Of a DNA stretch of 64,000 bases, positions 10,246 through 20,580 are shown piece after piece (position 1 is the first letter of the stretch; every line of letters begins with the position of its first letter). The translations under genes and the position numbers were made by a program. Below the pieces are notes generated by a model. The model made no database searches. It was given only the letters and a program-made list of their open reading frames with translations, and was not told the origin of the DNA. The stretch covers positions 11,797,596 to 11,861,595 of the forward strand of contig NW_004454173.1 in the NCBI RefSeq assembly GCF_000283155.1, written 5' to 3'. Source of the stretch: Ceratotherium simum simum (taxonomy: Eukaryota; Chordata; Mammalia; Perissodactyla; Rhinocerotidae).

Positions 10246-10264
10246 TATTTCTTGATGGCACCCT

Positions 10265-10400
10265 TCTGAGTTTCAGTTGTGTTATCTGTATATTGTGGGT
10301 AATAATAGTATTTACCTCATAGAGTTCTGAAGATTTAATGAGATAATGAACTTATAGTGCCTTGCACAGTGCTCAGTATATAGTAAATGCACAATAGATG
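10265..10400 (+). mobile_element. MIR SINE 3' part
   Basis: GTTATCTGTATATTGTGGGT, TACCTCATAGAG, GATTTAATGAGATAATG and CAGTGCTCAGTATATAG follow the MIR 3' half in order. Confidence 0.7.
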
Positions 10401-10542
10401 TTAGCTCCATATTACCATCTGTTAAGTAGCTTCTCAAAAAATCCAAGACATCTCCCAGCCACGAAGTCTGAGCCAATTAAATTTCTGTGTACAGAAATTT
10501 TCTGTGGGGAGCAATGCACTTAGTAGTTAAGTGCTATGATAT

Positions 10543-11017
10543 TGTGATAAATAAGAAATATGTATTTGGTCTTTATCCTGGCTCCTGGCACAGAGCTCCT
10601 AAAACTCTTGTAATATCCTGAGTGATGGAAGGAGAGGAGCATCTTTTGTTATTTATAATAAGCCCCTTTCAACCTATGAAATGCTAATGAGGTTACTCTC
10701 GAGGATGGAGGCTGGTTGCCTGAGCAAGCGATTATGTGATTGGAGGGTTCAAACTTTCAGCCCCACCACCGGACCTCTTGGGGATGGAGAGGGGCTGGAA
10801 ATTGAGTTAGTCACCAGTTGGGCAGCCAAGTTGGGCAGAAGTGTGGGTCACCTGGGGACCCACTACTTGCAATTGGCATCTGAAGTGGGGTGGAGGGGCA
10901 GTCTTGTGGAACTGAACCCTTAACCTGGGTAGTTAGTGTCAGAATCAAATTAAATTGTAAGACACACACTTGGTGTCTCCAGAGAAGTGGAGAATTTCTT
11001 GATGTGGAAAACCCACA
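10543..11017 (+). mobile_element. ERVL-like LTR, copy 1 (internally deleted)
   Basis: Shares with 21386-23998 and 24570-25121 the blocks AAATATGTATTTGGTC, CAGAGCTCCTAAAAC, GGAGAGGGGCTGGA, TTGGCATCTGAAGTGGGG and TGTAAGACACACACTTGG. The middle part with the polyadenylation signal is missing. TG start and CA end are visible. Sequence resembling a tRNA-Leu primer-binding site follows at 11022. The ERVL-type label is inference from that site; I cannot name the subfamily. Confidence 0.6.
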
Positions 11018-11021
11018 TATT

Positions 11022-11037
11022 TGGTGGCAGAAGTGTG
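11022..11037 (+). other. Primer-binding-site remnant (tRNA-Leu-like)
   Basis: TGGTGGCAGAAGTGTG lies 4 bases after the LTR end. ERVL elements use a tRNA-Leu primer site of the form TGGTGYCAGAAGTGGG, so this fits with two or three changes. Suggests the LTR was a 5' LTR whose body was lost. Confidence 0.45.
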
Positions 11038-11044
11038 ACGGGCT

Positions 11045-11670
11045 CAGGCACTGGAATTAAGTAGACATGAGTTAGAATACTGGGTTTACCACTTACCAGC
11101 TCAGTGTCTTTGGGAATGCTTTGCTTAACCTCTCAGAGCTTCACTTTTGTCATCTGGAAAATAGAGGTATTAATATTGTGGGGGATTAGAATTGGCCACC
11201 CCAAATTGTGTCTCTTTGGCATGAGAATTGTTTTGGGCTGGTTACTTTTAAAAACTGCAGACATGGGAGAAGCTCTGAAAAGTAGAATTTACCCTTCGTA
11301 AGAGACCTTTACATTTATAAGGGAAATCTCCATTTGTAAAGGTATCTGCCTCTCTGACTCCCCCTACCCCCAACATCCTCTTTGGCTTTAGCTGAAGATG
11401 GTATTTAAGATGAGAGCCTCTGCCATTTTGTTGAGTTACCCAGTTTTTCCTGGGTCTCTCCCATGTATACATGTTATAAAGCTTTGTTTGATTTTCTCCT
11501 GTTGTTCTGTTTCATGTCAATTTAATTTGTACCCCAGCCAGAAGGACCCAGAGTGGGTAGAGGATATGTCTTCCTCCCCTACAATATCGACTTCATTCAG
11601 CTAATGTGTGGATTAATTAAGATCATTTATGTAAAGCACTTAACCCATAGTAATAATATATAGTGAGTTG
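11045..11670 (+). mobile_element. MIR SINE split by an LTR
   Basis: Left part 11045-11176 (TACCACTTACCAGCTCAGTG, CATCTGGAAAATAGAGG) and right part 11588-11670 (GGATTAATTAAGATCATTTA, GTAAAGCACTTAACC) form one continuous MIR when the LTR at 11177-11583 and one ATAT copy are removed. Confidence 0.8.
11177..11583 (+). mobile_element. ERV1-like solo LTR inside MIR
   Basis: 407 bp, TGTGGGGGATTAGAATTGGCC to CCCCTACA, flanked by ATAT at 11173-11176 and 11584-11587 (4-bp duplication). It is the plus-strand relative of 26609-27216: both share TTACATTTATAAGGGAAATC, GAGTTACCCAGT-type and GACCCAGAGTGGGTAGAGGA blocks (reversed in the other). Shorter, lacking part of U3. Solo, with no internal sequence. 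Confidence 0.85.
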
Positions 11671-11824
11671 GACCTTGAAGGGGGCAATAGTTAGTCTGGC
11701 CAGGGAAGAATGTTCCAAGACATAATAAACTGACTCATGTGAGGAACTGACTTGACCAGGATAAACCATCTCCTCTTCACTCTTCTCTCCTCTCAAAAAT
11801 AGAATTAATGTTTCCTAACAGGGC

Positions 11825-11940
11825 AAACAGTGTGATGTGATGGAGGTAGCATTGACCAGGGAGGCTCAGATTCCAGTTTTGATTCTTTCACAAATGGCTG
11901 CTTGACTTTGGATAAATTGCTCTGTAACTGGATCAGTGGC
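11825..11940 (+). mobile_element. MIR SINE, diverged
   Basis: GATGGAGGTAGCATTGACC, GGCTCAGATTCCAG, GGCTGCTTGACTTTGGATAA follow the MIR 5' half. Ends unclear. Confidence 0.5.
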
Positions 11941-12049
11941 TTTCAAAGATTTGATCACATCTCAAAACAAAAAATGCATTTAACACCATGGTCTAATGCT
12001 TATGTATCTATATATATAATTGCAAAGTTTCATAATATAATACTTATTC

Positions 12050-12833
12050 TTACTATGGGAGGGGTTTTCTATTGCTGTGCAACAAATTACCAGAAACTTA
12101 GTGGTTTAGAACAACATACATCTACTATCTCGCTTTTCACGAGTCAGAGTCCAGGCACAGCTTAGCTGGTACCATGCTCAAGGTCTTATAAGGCTCAATA
12201 AAGGAGTCAGCTGAGGGGGCCGGCCCGGCAGTGCAAGCGGTTAAGTGCGTGCACTCCGCTGCGGCGGCCCGGGGTTTGCTGCTTTGGATCCTGGGCGCGC
12301 ACCCACGCACCACTTGGCGAGCCATGCTGTGGCGATGTCCCATATAAAGTGGAGGAAGATGGGCATGGATGTTAGCCCAGGGCCAGTCTTCCTCAGCAAA
12401 AAAAGAGGAGGATTGGCAGATGTTCGCTCAGGGCCAATCTTCCTCACAAAAAAAAAAAAAAGGAGCCAGCGGGGCTGCCATTTTCTCTGAAGCTGTGGCT
12501 CCTCTTCCAAGCCCGTATGGTTGTTAGCAGAATTCATTTCCTTGCAGCTATAGAATTCGTGGCAGCTTTTTTCTTCTTCAAGGCAGCAGGACAACCTCTC
12601 TTTTAGAGAATTTACCTGATTAGGTCAGGCCCACCCAACATAATCTCTCTTTTGATTAATCTCAAAGTCAATTGATTATGGACCTTAATTCCTTCTGCAA
12701 AATCCCTTTCTCTGCTATATAACTATCATAATCTTGGGAGTGATATCCCACTGTATTCACACATTCCTGCCCACACTCAAGGGGAGGAGATTATATAAGG
12801 TCATTTGGGGTTATCTGAGAATTCTGCTGACCG
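12050..12833 (-). mobile_element. MaLR-like LTR, antisense, split by ERE
   Basis: Left part: TTTTCTATTGCTGTGCAAC, AAATTACCAGAAACTTAGTG, GGCACAGCTTAGCTGG. Right part from 12463: CTGATTAGGTCAGGCCCACC, TTGATTAATCTCAAAGTCAA, GCCCACACTCAAGGGGAGGA, then a GAATTCTGCTGACC end. The order matches reversed MaLR-type LTRs; the subfamily is not certain. The ERE at 12216 separates the halves with a visible target duplication. Confidence 0.55.
12216..12462 (+). mobile_element. ERE SINE
   Basis: Head GGGGCCGGCCCGGCAGTGC, variant B-box GGTTTGCTGCTTTGGATCC region, CCCATATAAAGTGGAGGAAG, two tail units and an A tail. Target duplication AAGGAGTCAGCTGAGG (left) against AAGGAGCCAGCGGGG (right). Confidence 0.95.
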
Positions 12834-12940
12834 CAAATAAGATGAACTCTGATATTTTCTGCTCTTTTCTTTCCTTTAAAAAATTAGATTTTGCCACCTG
12901 GTTAAAGGGTTGAGAAACCAGTATGAAAACTCTGGACTGG

Positions 12941-13198
12941 GGGGCCAGCCCGGTGGTGTAGCGGTTAAGTTCACGCATTCCGCTTCTGCGGCCCAGGGTT
13001 TGCCAGTTAGGATCCTGGGCATGCACCTACTCACTGCTCATCAAGCCATGCTGAGGCGGTGTCCCACATAGAATAACTAGAAGGACACACAACAAGGATA
13101 TACAACTATGTACTGGGGCTTTGGGGAGAAAAAAGAAAAAGAGGAAGATTGGCAGCAGATGTTAGCTCAGGGCCAATCTTCAAAAAAAAAAAAAAAAA
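12941..13198 (+). mobile_element. ERE SINE
   Basis: Head GGGGCCAGCCCGGTGGTGTAGC, CATCAAGCCATGCTGAGG, CAACTATGTACTGGGGCTTT, one tail unit and a 16-A tail. Flanked by AAAACTCTGGACTGG and AAAACGCTGGACTGG, a 15-bp target duplication with one change. Confidence 0.97.
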
Positions 13199-13829
13199 CG
13201 CTGGACTGGATGATTTTCAAGGGCCAAGAATCCATGCTGTCAAGCACAGACCAGACCCTTGGGCACATGGAGGGCTCTGGCCATCGGGGCAGGAGACATT
13301 TGTATTAATAACTTGTGCAGAGAGTTTGAAGGGATCAGAGCTAACTTGACTGAGTTCCTCTGGCTCTGATCCTCACAGAGAACTCCTGTCCTTCCAAGCT
13401 GGGAGGTGAGCCTCTCAGCGCACTGGGATGCTTATCTGGACAACTCCCAAGAGGAGGGAACAATCTGGACAAGCCCTGAAGCATCCAGCTGTCATGGATT
13501 CTGCCTGGCTCATCAGCTCAAGGGAATGCTCGGGAGGCAGGGTGATGTGGGGGAAGAGGAAACAGGTCCAGGCCCAACACAGCCACCAGCTGTGTGACTT
13601 GCTCAAAACAATCCTCCTTTCTGGGCCTCAGTTTCCATCTCTGATGCAGGAGTGTCTAAGGACTTCCCATTCAGAATCTTTATGACTCTGAGAGGAAACA
13701 GAATTGCCATTTCTCTTGGAGGCCAAGACAGGAAGGGCACCATCTCCAAGAGGTGGCTTCATTCTGCTGGCCAATGACTAGGTGTGTTCCAGAAAACTTT
13801 AGCTGTGAGAAGCCAGACTGTGACTCCCC
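13199..13829. other. No gene seen; MIR fragment at about 13560-13650
   Basis: GCCACCAGCTGTGTGACTTG and GGGCCTCAGTTTCCATCTC mark a sense MIR middle. The rest is unassigned. Frames on both strands over 13406-13685 overlap each other without homology. Confidence 0.5.
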
Positions 13830-13910
13830 AAGAGCAGGGATGAGGGCCTCTCACCGTTGGGTGCCTGCCCAGCATAGAGCCTGGCACATAAATGTTTGTT
13901 TAACTGAACA
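13830..13910 (+). mobile_element. L2 LINE 3' end
   Basis: AGAGCAGGGATGAGGGC, CCCAGCATAGAGCCTGGCAC and ATAAATGTTTGTTTAACTGA are the sense L2 terminus. Confidence 0.7.
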
Positions 13911-16439
13911 AAGGGACTCTGAAATGACTTTTTTTTTTAGCTCTGACCTCCCAGATCTCACTGTGAAAGGCACCATCTTGGCTCATGGAAAGGACTGATC
14001 ATGAACACTTCAGCCAGTAGGGCTGTGAACTCTGCCTTCCAAAGAGTTTAAAAGAAATTTGAATTCTTTCTAATCAGAGGATGTTGGGACCATGGATAGT
14101 GCTGAAGCTGGGTGACAAGAGACACGAGTGCTGGTTCCTTGGGCCTGTCTGAGACCCCAGGCGTCTGAGGGCATTATAGCACCTCATCTCCTTTTAGCAC
14201 CACTCCTACCTCCTGTCTGGGGTGGGGAGATGAGACAGGAATCCAGGAGGGGAGGGAGCTGAACTGTAAAATGAAGAAAGAGAGGTGGGGATGGGAGGAG
14301 GGAAAGGAGAGAGAGAGAGGGAAGCAAAGGAAAAAAAATTTTTTTAATAGAATTTTTTCTCCTCGGAATTTTCAAAGGCAAAACATCCAAAACCCAAAAA
14401 ACCCAAATATTTTTTTTCTTTCTATTTCTCTCTTCCTCTCTCTCTTTTTTTTTTTCCTAACAAGAATCGGTGAGCTAGTGCAGAGGTTGCTGAACAGGGG
14501 CACTAGGCAATCCACTTTTGGATCAGTAAGGAGAAGTTTCAGAGACTAACCATCCACGCACGTGGAGGAGTTAGGACACAGGAGCCAGCCAGTGCCGTCG
14601 TTCTCTAGCTGTGTAAACCTGCAGAAAGCCCTTTTGCAGGTGTGGATCCTTGGGAAGGACTGCTTCTTCCCCTTCCTACTGTTTCCTGCCCAGGGCAGAG
14701 ACTTCTCCTAAGGTAGCCCTCCTAGCCTCTCTCTGCCCCATAGTCATGTCTTCTGGGGGGAGGAAGGAATCTTCCCTTTGCCCCTAATTCGCCCTGCTCT
14801 GTGCCCGGAAGCTACCCATAGGGATTACATTAACGAGATCCCTTATCCTCTGGCTTCTGATTGTGCAAGACACTGGTGAGAGGGAGGGTGTCAGCCCCTC
14901 ACTCCCCTTGGGCAGGGTGGCTGCGGGGGTGGCGGGCAGGCAGCAGTACCTCCCTCCACTGAAGGCGACACCTCCTGTCAGACTGCTCCCTCCTCCCAGC
15001 CTTCTCCCTAGGGTTCCCATCACTGCTCCCTCGTCTCCATTTCAGCTCTGGGACATTGCTCTTTCCTTTGAGGATTCCCATATCCTGTCCACACTTCTGT
15101 AAAGAATTCCATTATTAAACGTTGTTCAAACAACCAGTTTGAGTGTGTCACCTATTCCTGCCTGGGACCCTGACTGACCAGAGTGGCTCGATCAGATCGG
15201 TGAGTTTAGAAGGAGAAACTGGCCCTGGATATTCCGCCCCTTCCTCTCATTTTCCTCTTGGGTGCTGGTGTCTCTACACTGCTGTGCAGGGAAGTGGCCC
15301 TGCCACTACGGGCCACCGGCCTTCTGCAGCACTGCCTGTGACAGGGCTTGGGCTTGGTCTCGTTCCTGCTTCGGAATGAGGCGGCCCGAGGACCGAGACA
15401 GCCACCAGTATTGGCGCTTCTCAGTAATGAATGTGGCCTCCATTCCTTAACTCATTTGTAGCTCGTAGTCCTCAGCTGGCAGACGACTTGGGGAGGGAAG
15501 AGGGGTGTTTCTTAACCAGCCCCCTCAAATGCCCCACATGGTAGGAAGCCCTGCTGGCCTCTCGGGGCTGCTGGGGGAAGAGGCCCCACAAGCAGCCCTT
15601 GTGGAAACAGAGAAGCGCGCTTTAGGACAGCTGTGGGCTAAGTAGGTTTGTGTGGCTGCTCTCTCCCCAGTGACGTCTGCCCCTTCCGGAGGAGCCGCTG
15701 TGAGGTGGGTGGAAGGAATGTGTCTGGCCTCTGTGGGAGCTGACGAGTCACCGGGAGACCATGCAGCAGACTTGGGCTGGGAGGAAGGAGGCCCTGAATG
15801 ACTCATCAGCAGCTGCTTCACTGGCCCAAGGCAGTGCCAGGAGAAGTGAGCACACAGGGTCTCAGAACCAAGCTCAAGGAGCCCAGCCCTGCAGGCCTAG
15901 GGTGATGGGCACAGAAGCCTGAGAAGAGGGTATTCCAGGCTCTCAGTGAAGAGGGGGTGGGTGATTATGCAGGGGAAGCGCCCTGACAACTCTCTGGGCC
16001 CCAGTGCTTATTATCCACCTGGGGCTCCCCAGGGGAACCTCACTCTGTAGTCTTCTTCTGGCTCTCTTGCCTTTGCTACCAAGTGTGCGTGCTTGGAAAT
16101 GCTCATTAATTTTAATATTAACATAAGGAAAGCTACTTAGAAAGGTGAATCCACTGCAAAATAAATGCTGTGATGCATTTCCAAAGGAATGAATGATCTA
16201 TTGTTTGGAATTGTTCTGCTCTGCTCTCCTTCCATTAGCACAGCTCATGGCAAGCCAAGTGTGAACTAAAGCTGGTGTTCCATAATGGAATAATGTGTGC
16301 TCAGGGCCAGAGGACAACAGACACAAATAAGTTTCAAGGAGGAAGAGGTCCTTTCAGGCAGGAATGGCCAGAAAAGGTTTCACAGAGTTGGGAATTGAAC
16401 TAGGCTTTGAGCCTGGGGTGATAACGTATAACGTCATTT
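13911..16439. other. No gene seen; low-complexity patch and LTR-like tail
   Basis: 14270-14340 is purine-rich and 14395-14460 pyrimidine-rich. Around 15095-15175 the sequence (ATTATTAAACGTTGTTC, GGGACCCTGACTGACC) looks like the 3' end of an old interspersed repeat. 16080-16210 is AT-rich, apparently unique and not obviously repetitive. No frame with a domain; the longest (minus 15525-15821) is unrecognised. Confidence 0.45.
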
Positions 16440-17090
16440 GTCAGGGTTCCATATGATTTCACCGTCGAGTTTGACCACAATTTATTCAGTCAGTTACCTA
16501 TTGTTGAATGTTTATTTCCAACTTTTTTGTACTACAAATGACATTGTAAATGAATATCTTTATACATGCATTTTTACAAACTTAACCAATTTTTTTTTTT
16601 TCTTTTTTGGTGAGGAAGATCAGCCCTGAGCTAACATCCATGCCAATCCTCCTCTTTTTGCTGAGGAAGACTGGCCCTGGGCTAACATCTGTGCCCATCT
16701 TCCTCCACTTTATATGGGACGCCACCATAGCATGGCTTGACAAGCAGTGCATGGGTGCGCGCCCGGGATCCGAACCCGGGCCACCAGCAGTGGAGTGTGT
16801 GCACTTAACTGCTGCGCCATGGGCTGGCTCCTTAACCAATTTTTTTAAAAGATATTTTTCTTGAAAGGGAGTTGATGAGTCAAAGGGTATCCACAAATTT
16901 TTTAAATCATTTCTTTTTCTGATTACCAAATTAACGCACACTCACTATAAAACATTCAAACACAACAAAAGGGTATCGTTTTGAAAATGAAAGTCTCCTG
17001 AATCCTGGAAATATTTTCTGATAACAGTTTGGTATATACTTTTTAAATATATACTTGGTATATATATGTTTTCGTTGAAACACTAGCATG
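16440..17090 (-). mobile_element. L1 3' UTR-like, antisense, split by ERE
   Basis: CCACAATTTATTCAGTCAGT, TGAATGTTTATTTCCAACTT, GAGTCAAAGGGTATCC and AAAACATTCAAACACAACAA follow the reversed L1M 3' UTR order. Highly diverged, so class is more secure than subfamily. Confidence 0.6.
16591..16830 (-). mobile_element. ERE SINE, antisense
   Basis: T tail, two tail units, CTTTATATGGGACGCCACC, GGGATCCGAACCCGGGC, head end GGGCTGGCTC. Flanked by CTTAACCAATTTTTTT on both sides (16581 and 16831), an exact target duplication. Confidence 0.97.
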
Positions 17091-17289
17091 TTGTAACAGA
17101 CACACCTCCAAAGACTTACCCTGCATCATGCTGAGAATGGACTAGGAGCCCATGCCATTGCCTGGCCCTGGGCGGCCCCTGGGGGCCCTGGTCCCATCTC
17201 TCTCTCTTCTGCTGCTGCTGCACCCGACTTCTTGCTGCTTCTAGAGCCAGTTACACTTGCCGCCACAACAGGCCTTTGGGGTGGCTGAT

Positions 17290-17607
17290 CCTTCTGATTG
17301 AATGTCCTCTCCCCTAATATTCACAAGATTCCTGCCCTCACTTTCTTCAGGTTTCTGCTCAACTGTCACCATTTCTGAAGGGCCTTCCCATTGACCACAC
17401 TACCTAAAGTAGCACATCTCATAACTCTATTTCTTCATCGCACTGATCTTACATGTCATTATATATATTTATTATTTGCTTATTGTCTGTCTGGAAAGCG
17501 TGGTGAGAACAAGGACTTTTGGTCTTTTTCTCCGCACATTCCCAGCACCTGGAAAAGAAACTGGCACATATTAGGCACTCAATAAATGCATGGTGACTGA
17601 TTGAATA
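17290..17607 (+). mobile_element. L2 LINE 3' region
   Basis: CAGGTTTCTGCTCAACTGTC, AGGGCCTTCCCATTGACCAC, GTGAGAACAAGGACTTTTGG, CCCAGCACCTGGAAAAG and GCACTCAATAAATGCATGG follow L2 to its terminus. Confidence 0.8.
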
Positions 17608-17614
17608 AGAGGAA

Positions 17615-18130
17615 ACTAAACTATATTTATAGTTTTGAAACCTGCTTTTTTACTTAACAGTTTATCATAGACATCGTTTCATGTCAGTATATAAATATTT
17701 TTAGTCTTTCTAAGGCTGTATAGTATTATTGAAATTTATTTACCCAGTTCTCTCTCTCCCTTTTTTTTTTTGGTGAGGAAGATCAGCCCTGAGCTAACAT
17801 CCATGCCAATCCTCCTCTTTTTCTGAGGAAGATTGGCCCTGGGCTAACATCCGTGCCCATCTTCCTCTACTTTATATGGGACACCACCATAGCATGGCTT
17901 GACAAGCGGTGTGTCAGTGCACACCTGGGATCTGAACCTGCGAACCCCCGGCCGCCAAAGCAGAGCAAGCAAATTTAACCACTACGCCACCAGGCCGGCT
18001 GCTACCCAATTCTCTTTTGATGGTCATTTGAGTTGTTTCCAATTTTTCAATATTATAAACAATGTTGCATTACACATTCTTGAATATATATCTTTACATC
18101 ATTTTAATGTTTAATATCCTTTATCTGAGA
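17615..18130 (-). mobile_element. L1 3' UTR-like, antisense, split by ERE
   Basis: TTTTTACTTAACAGTTTATC, CATCGTTTCATGTCAGTATA, GGCTGTATAGTATTATTG before the ERE, and GAGTTGTTTCCAATTTTTC, AAACAATGTTGCATTACAC after it, continue one reversed L1 3' UTR. Confidence 0.65.
17761..18002 (-). mobile_element. ERE SINE, antisense
   Basis: T tail, two tail units, CTTTATATGGGACACCACC, GGGATCTGAACC, head end CCAGGCCGGCT. Target duplication TACCCAGTTCTCT (17741) against TACCCAATTCTCT (18003). Confidence 0.96.
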
Positions 18131-18364
18131 TGAAAAAACGTGCAAACATAAATGTCTAACTGATGGTGGAAATGCAGACTCGGAGCTGAGAGATGTCCAG
18201 CCTGGGGGTGGACAGGAGAACTCTTCACACAGCCCTGGTCATTGAAGTCATAGGAATCCATGAAATGTAAAGAAGGAAATGGAGTAAAGTTCAGTTGGCA
18301 AAAGAGACATAGATCTTAAGCAATGTCTATATTTAGAGGGTACGAGGAGGAGAGCGAGAAACCT

Positions 18365-18625
18365 GGGGCTGGCCTGGTGGTGTAGTGCTTGAGTTCTCGA
18401 GCTCCGCTTCAGCAGCCTGGGGTTCGTGGGTTTGGATCCTGGGTGTGGACCTACACACTGCTCATCAAGCCATGCTGAGGCGGCGTCCTACATACAAAAT
18501 AGAGGATGATTGGCACAGATGTGAGCTCAGGGCCAATCTTCCTCAAGCAAAAAAGAGGAGGATTGGCAACAGGTGTTAGCTCAGGGCCCATCTTCCCCAG
18601 CAAAAAACCAAAACCAAAACCAAAC
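18365..18625 (+). mobile_element. ERE SINE
   Basis: Head GGGGCTGGCCTGGTGGTGTAG, GGTTTGGATCC in the B-box position, CATCAAGCCATGCTGAGG, two tail units, then an AAACC-type irregular A-rich tail. Diverged; no clear target duplication. Confidence 0.9.
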
Positions 18626-19111
18626 AAAAAACAAATATGCGTTGATTGGTACTTTCTAAAGATTGGGAATACACGACAACATGAGTGACACAGACCTTGT
18701 CCCTGCCTTCCTGTGACTTAAAGTCTAATGGAGCAAAGGGTTGGGAGAATAACAAAAGAAATCAGACAATCACAATAGGGTGGATAGAACAGGGGGGCAC
18801 TGAAGTAGAAGAGAAGGGGAGCTACCACAGACTAGAGATTTTAAGGAAAGTGTTCTGGAAGTAACATTTAAGCTGAGGTGAAGGGGTGGGGGTTAGTAGT
18901 GGGGAAGAGTGTTTTAGGCTGAGGGAACAGCACTTCTGAAAGCCTGGAGGTGTGAGGGAGCACGGCACATCCACGGCACTGAAAGAAGAAAGTTTAGTGT
19001 GACACAGGAGTTGAGAGTGAGGAGGGCGGTGGGGAGAGAAGAGACTGACAGGGAAGCACGGGTTCTCTGGGCTGTGTTAAAGGGATTGCTTTTATTTTAA
19101 AGGCAATGAAG

Positions 19112-19313
19112 GGGCCGGCCCTGTGGCTTACCGGTTAAGTGCGTGCGCTCCGCTGCTGGCAGACCGGGTTCGGATCCCGGGGGTGCACCGACGCACTGCT
19201 TCTCCGGCCATGCTGAGGCCGTGTCCCACATACAGCAACTGGAAGGATGTGCAGCTATGACATACAACTATCTACTGGGGCTTTGGGGGAAAAAAAAAAT
19301 AAAAAAAATAAAT
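19112..19313 (+). mobile_element. ERE SINE (short-tail, young type)
   Basis: GGGCCGGCCCTGTGGCTTACC, GGTTCGGATCC, CAACTGGAAGGATGTGCAGC, CTTTGGGGGA, directly followed by an A-rich AATAAA-type tail with no GATGTTAGC unit. Target duplication AAAGGCAATGAAG is exact on both sides. Confidence 0.97.
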
Positions 19314-19819
19314 AAAGGCAATGAAGAATTTTAAGCAGGGAGATCATGTGACCAGAGTTATATTAGAAAATTACTCTGGCTGCAGTGTGGACAGTGTATT
19401 GAAGGTGGGGTGGGGTGTGGAAGTGATCAAGACTAGAGGACCCTGTTAGGAATCAGGAGAGAGGATGTTGGCCTAAATTAGAGTGATGGCGAGGGCAAGA
19501 GGAGCAGTGGATGGATTCCAGAGGTACTTCAAAGGATTAGAAAGTATAACTGACAGGACTTGGCCACTGATTAGATTTAGGAGGAGAAGGAAAGTACAGA
19601 ATTAAAGATGATGAGCACTTTCTGGCTTGGGTAACTGAGATGGGAGGAGAAGCTGGTCTCGAGGTGGGCTAAGGATGAAAATGTCAGCTTTGGAAACACT
19701 GAGTTTGAGAGACACGTGGGATAGCCGAGCAGACCAAGTAGACAAAAGAGAGAGAGGTCTGGGCTGGAGACAGACCTACGCGTCATCAGCTCCCAGGGGG
19801 AATTGACACCATTGGCAAA

Positions 19820-19930
19820 TGTCAAGTCCATGAGAGTAGGGACTTGCCTGTCTTCTTGTTATATCCTCAGGGCTTAGATCAGTGCCTGACTTACAGTGGG
19901 AGCTCAATCAATACTTGTGGAGTAAAGTAG
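19820..19930 (+). mobile_element. L2 LINE 3' end within older repeat
   Basis: GAGAGTAGGGACTTGCCTGT, CAGGGCTTAGATCAGTGCCT and GAGCTCAATCAATACTTGTG form an L2 terminus inside the long repeat. Confidence 0.65.
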
Positions 19931-20548
19931 ATGAAATCCCTCAGGAAAAGTGAGAAAAGAAGGAGGCCCAGGACAGAATCCCCAGGAGTACCACCCCTGC
20001 CCAGGAGGGACGCTTGTCAGTGGGGAGAGGAAGCAGTCATGGAGAGGGGAGGAAGGAGGAGGAAGTGGTGAACAATGTCGATGCTGCTGAGAATAAGTCA
20101 AGGGGGCTACAAGAGTCCAAGGGAATTCAGCCGCATGGAGGTCATTGGTGAGGTTATTTTTACTGACACATTGGAAACAAAAGCCACATTTCAGAGGACA
20201 GAGGAGAGACCAGGAAGGGTGTAAGGGGAGACAAGGGTACACACATTCTTTCAGGAAGTTTGAGTGTGAAGTTGGTGTAAAAGGAAGTGAAAGTAAGACT
20301 TTTTTTTTAAAGAGATGGAGACTTAAGAATGTTTTCAAGATGTTGAAAAAGAACAGCAGAGAAGAAGTTAAAGATTCAAGAACAAGTGAGGCTAATTGTT
20401 AGAGAGAGATCCCTGAGGAGGTGGGAAGGGATGGGATCTCCTTCCACATGGAGGAACTGTCTCAGGTCAGGGAAGAGACATGTGTTCCATTTTAACTAGA
20501 AAAATGATGAATTTTTCAGATTTGCAGGTGGAAAGTTGGGGGTGTTTG

Positions 20549-20580
20549 CTTGGTGGCCTCTAGTCTGTGAGGCCACCAAG
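20549..20580. other. Perfect 12-bp hairpin
   Basis: CTTGGTGGCCTC, an 8-base loop, then the exact reverse complement GAGGCCACCAAG. Lies in the old repeat. No T tract, so it is not a terminator-like structure in any useful sense here. Confidence 0.8.

Noticed and set aside
16582..16941. Open frames of 85-119 codons on both strands over ERE copies (also near 12241-12594 and 7108-7506)
   Set aside because: Translations are of the SINE itself (recurring LRKTGPGLTSVPIFLHF-type peptides) and appear wherever an ERE occurs. Not genes.
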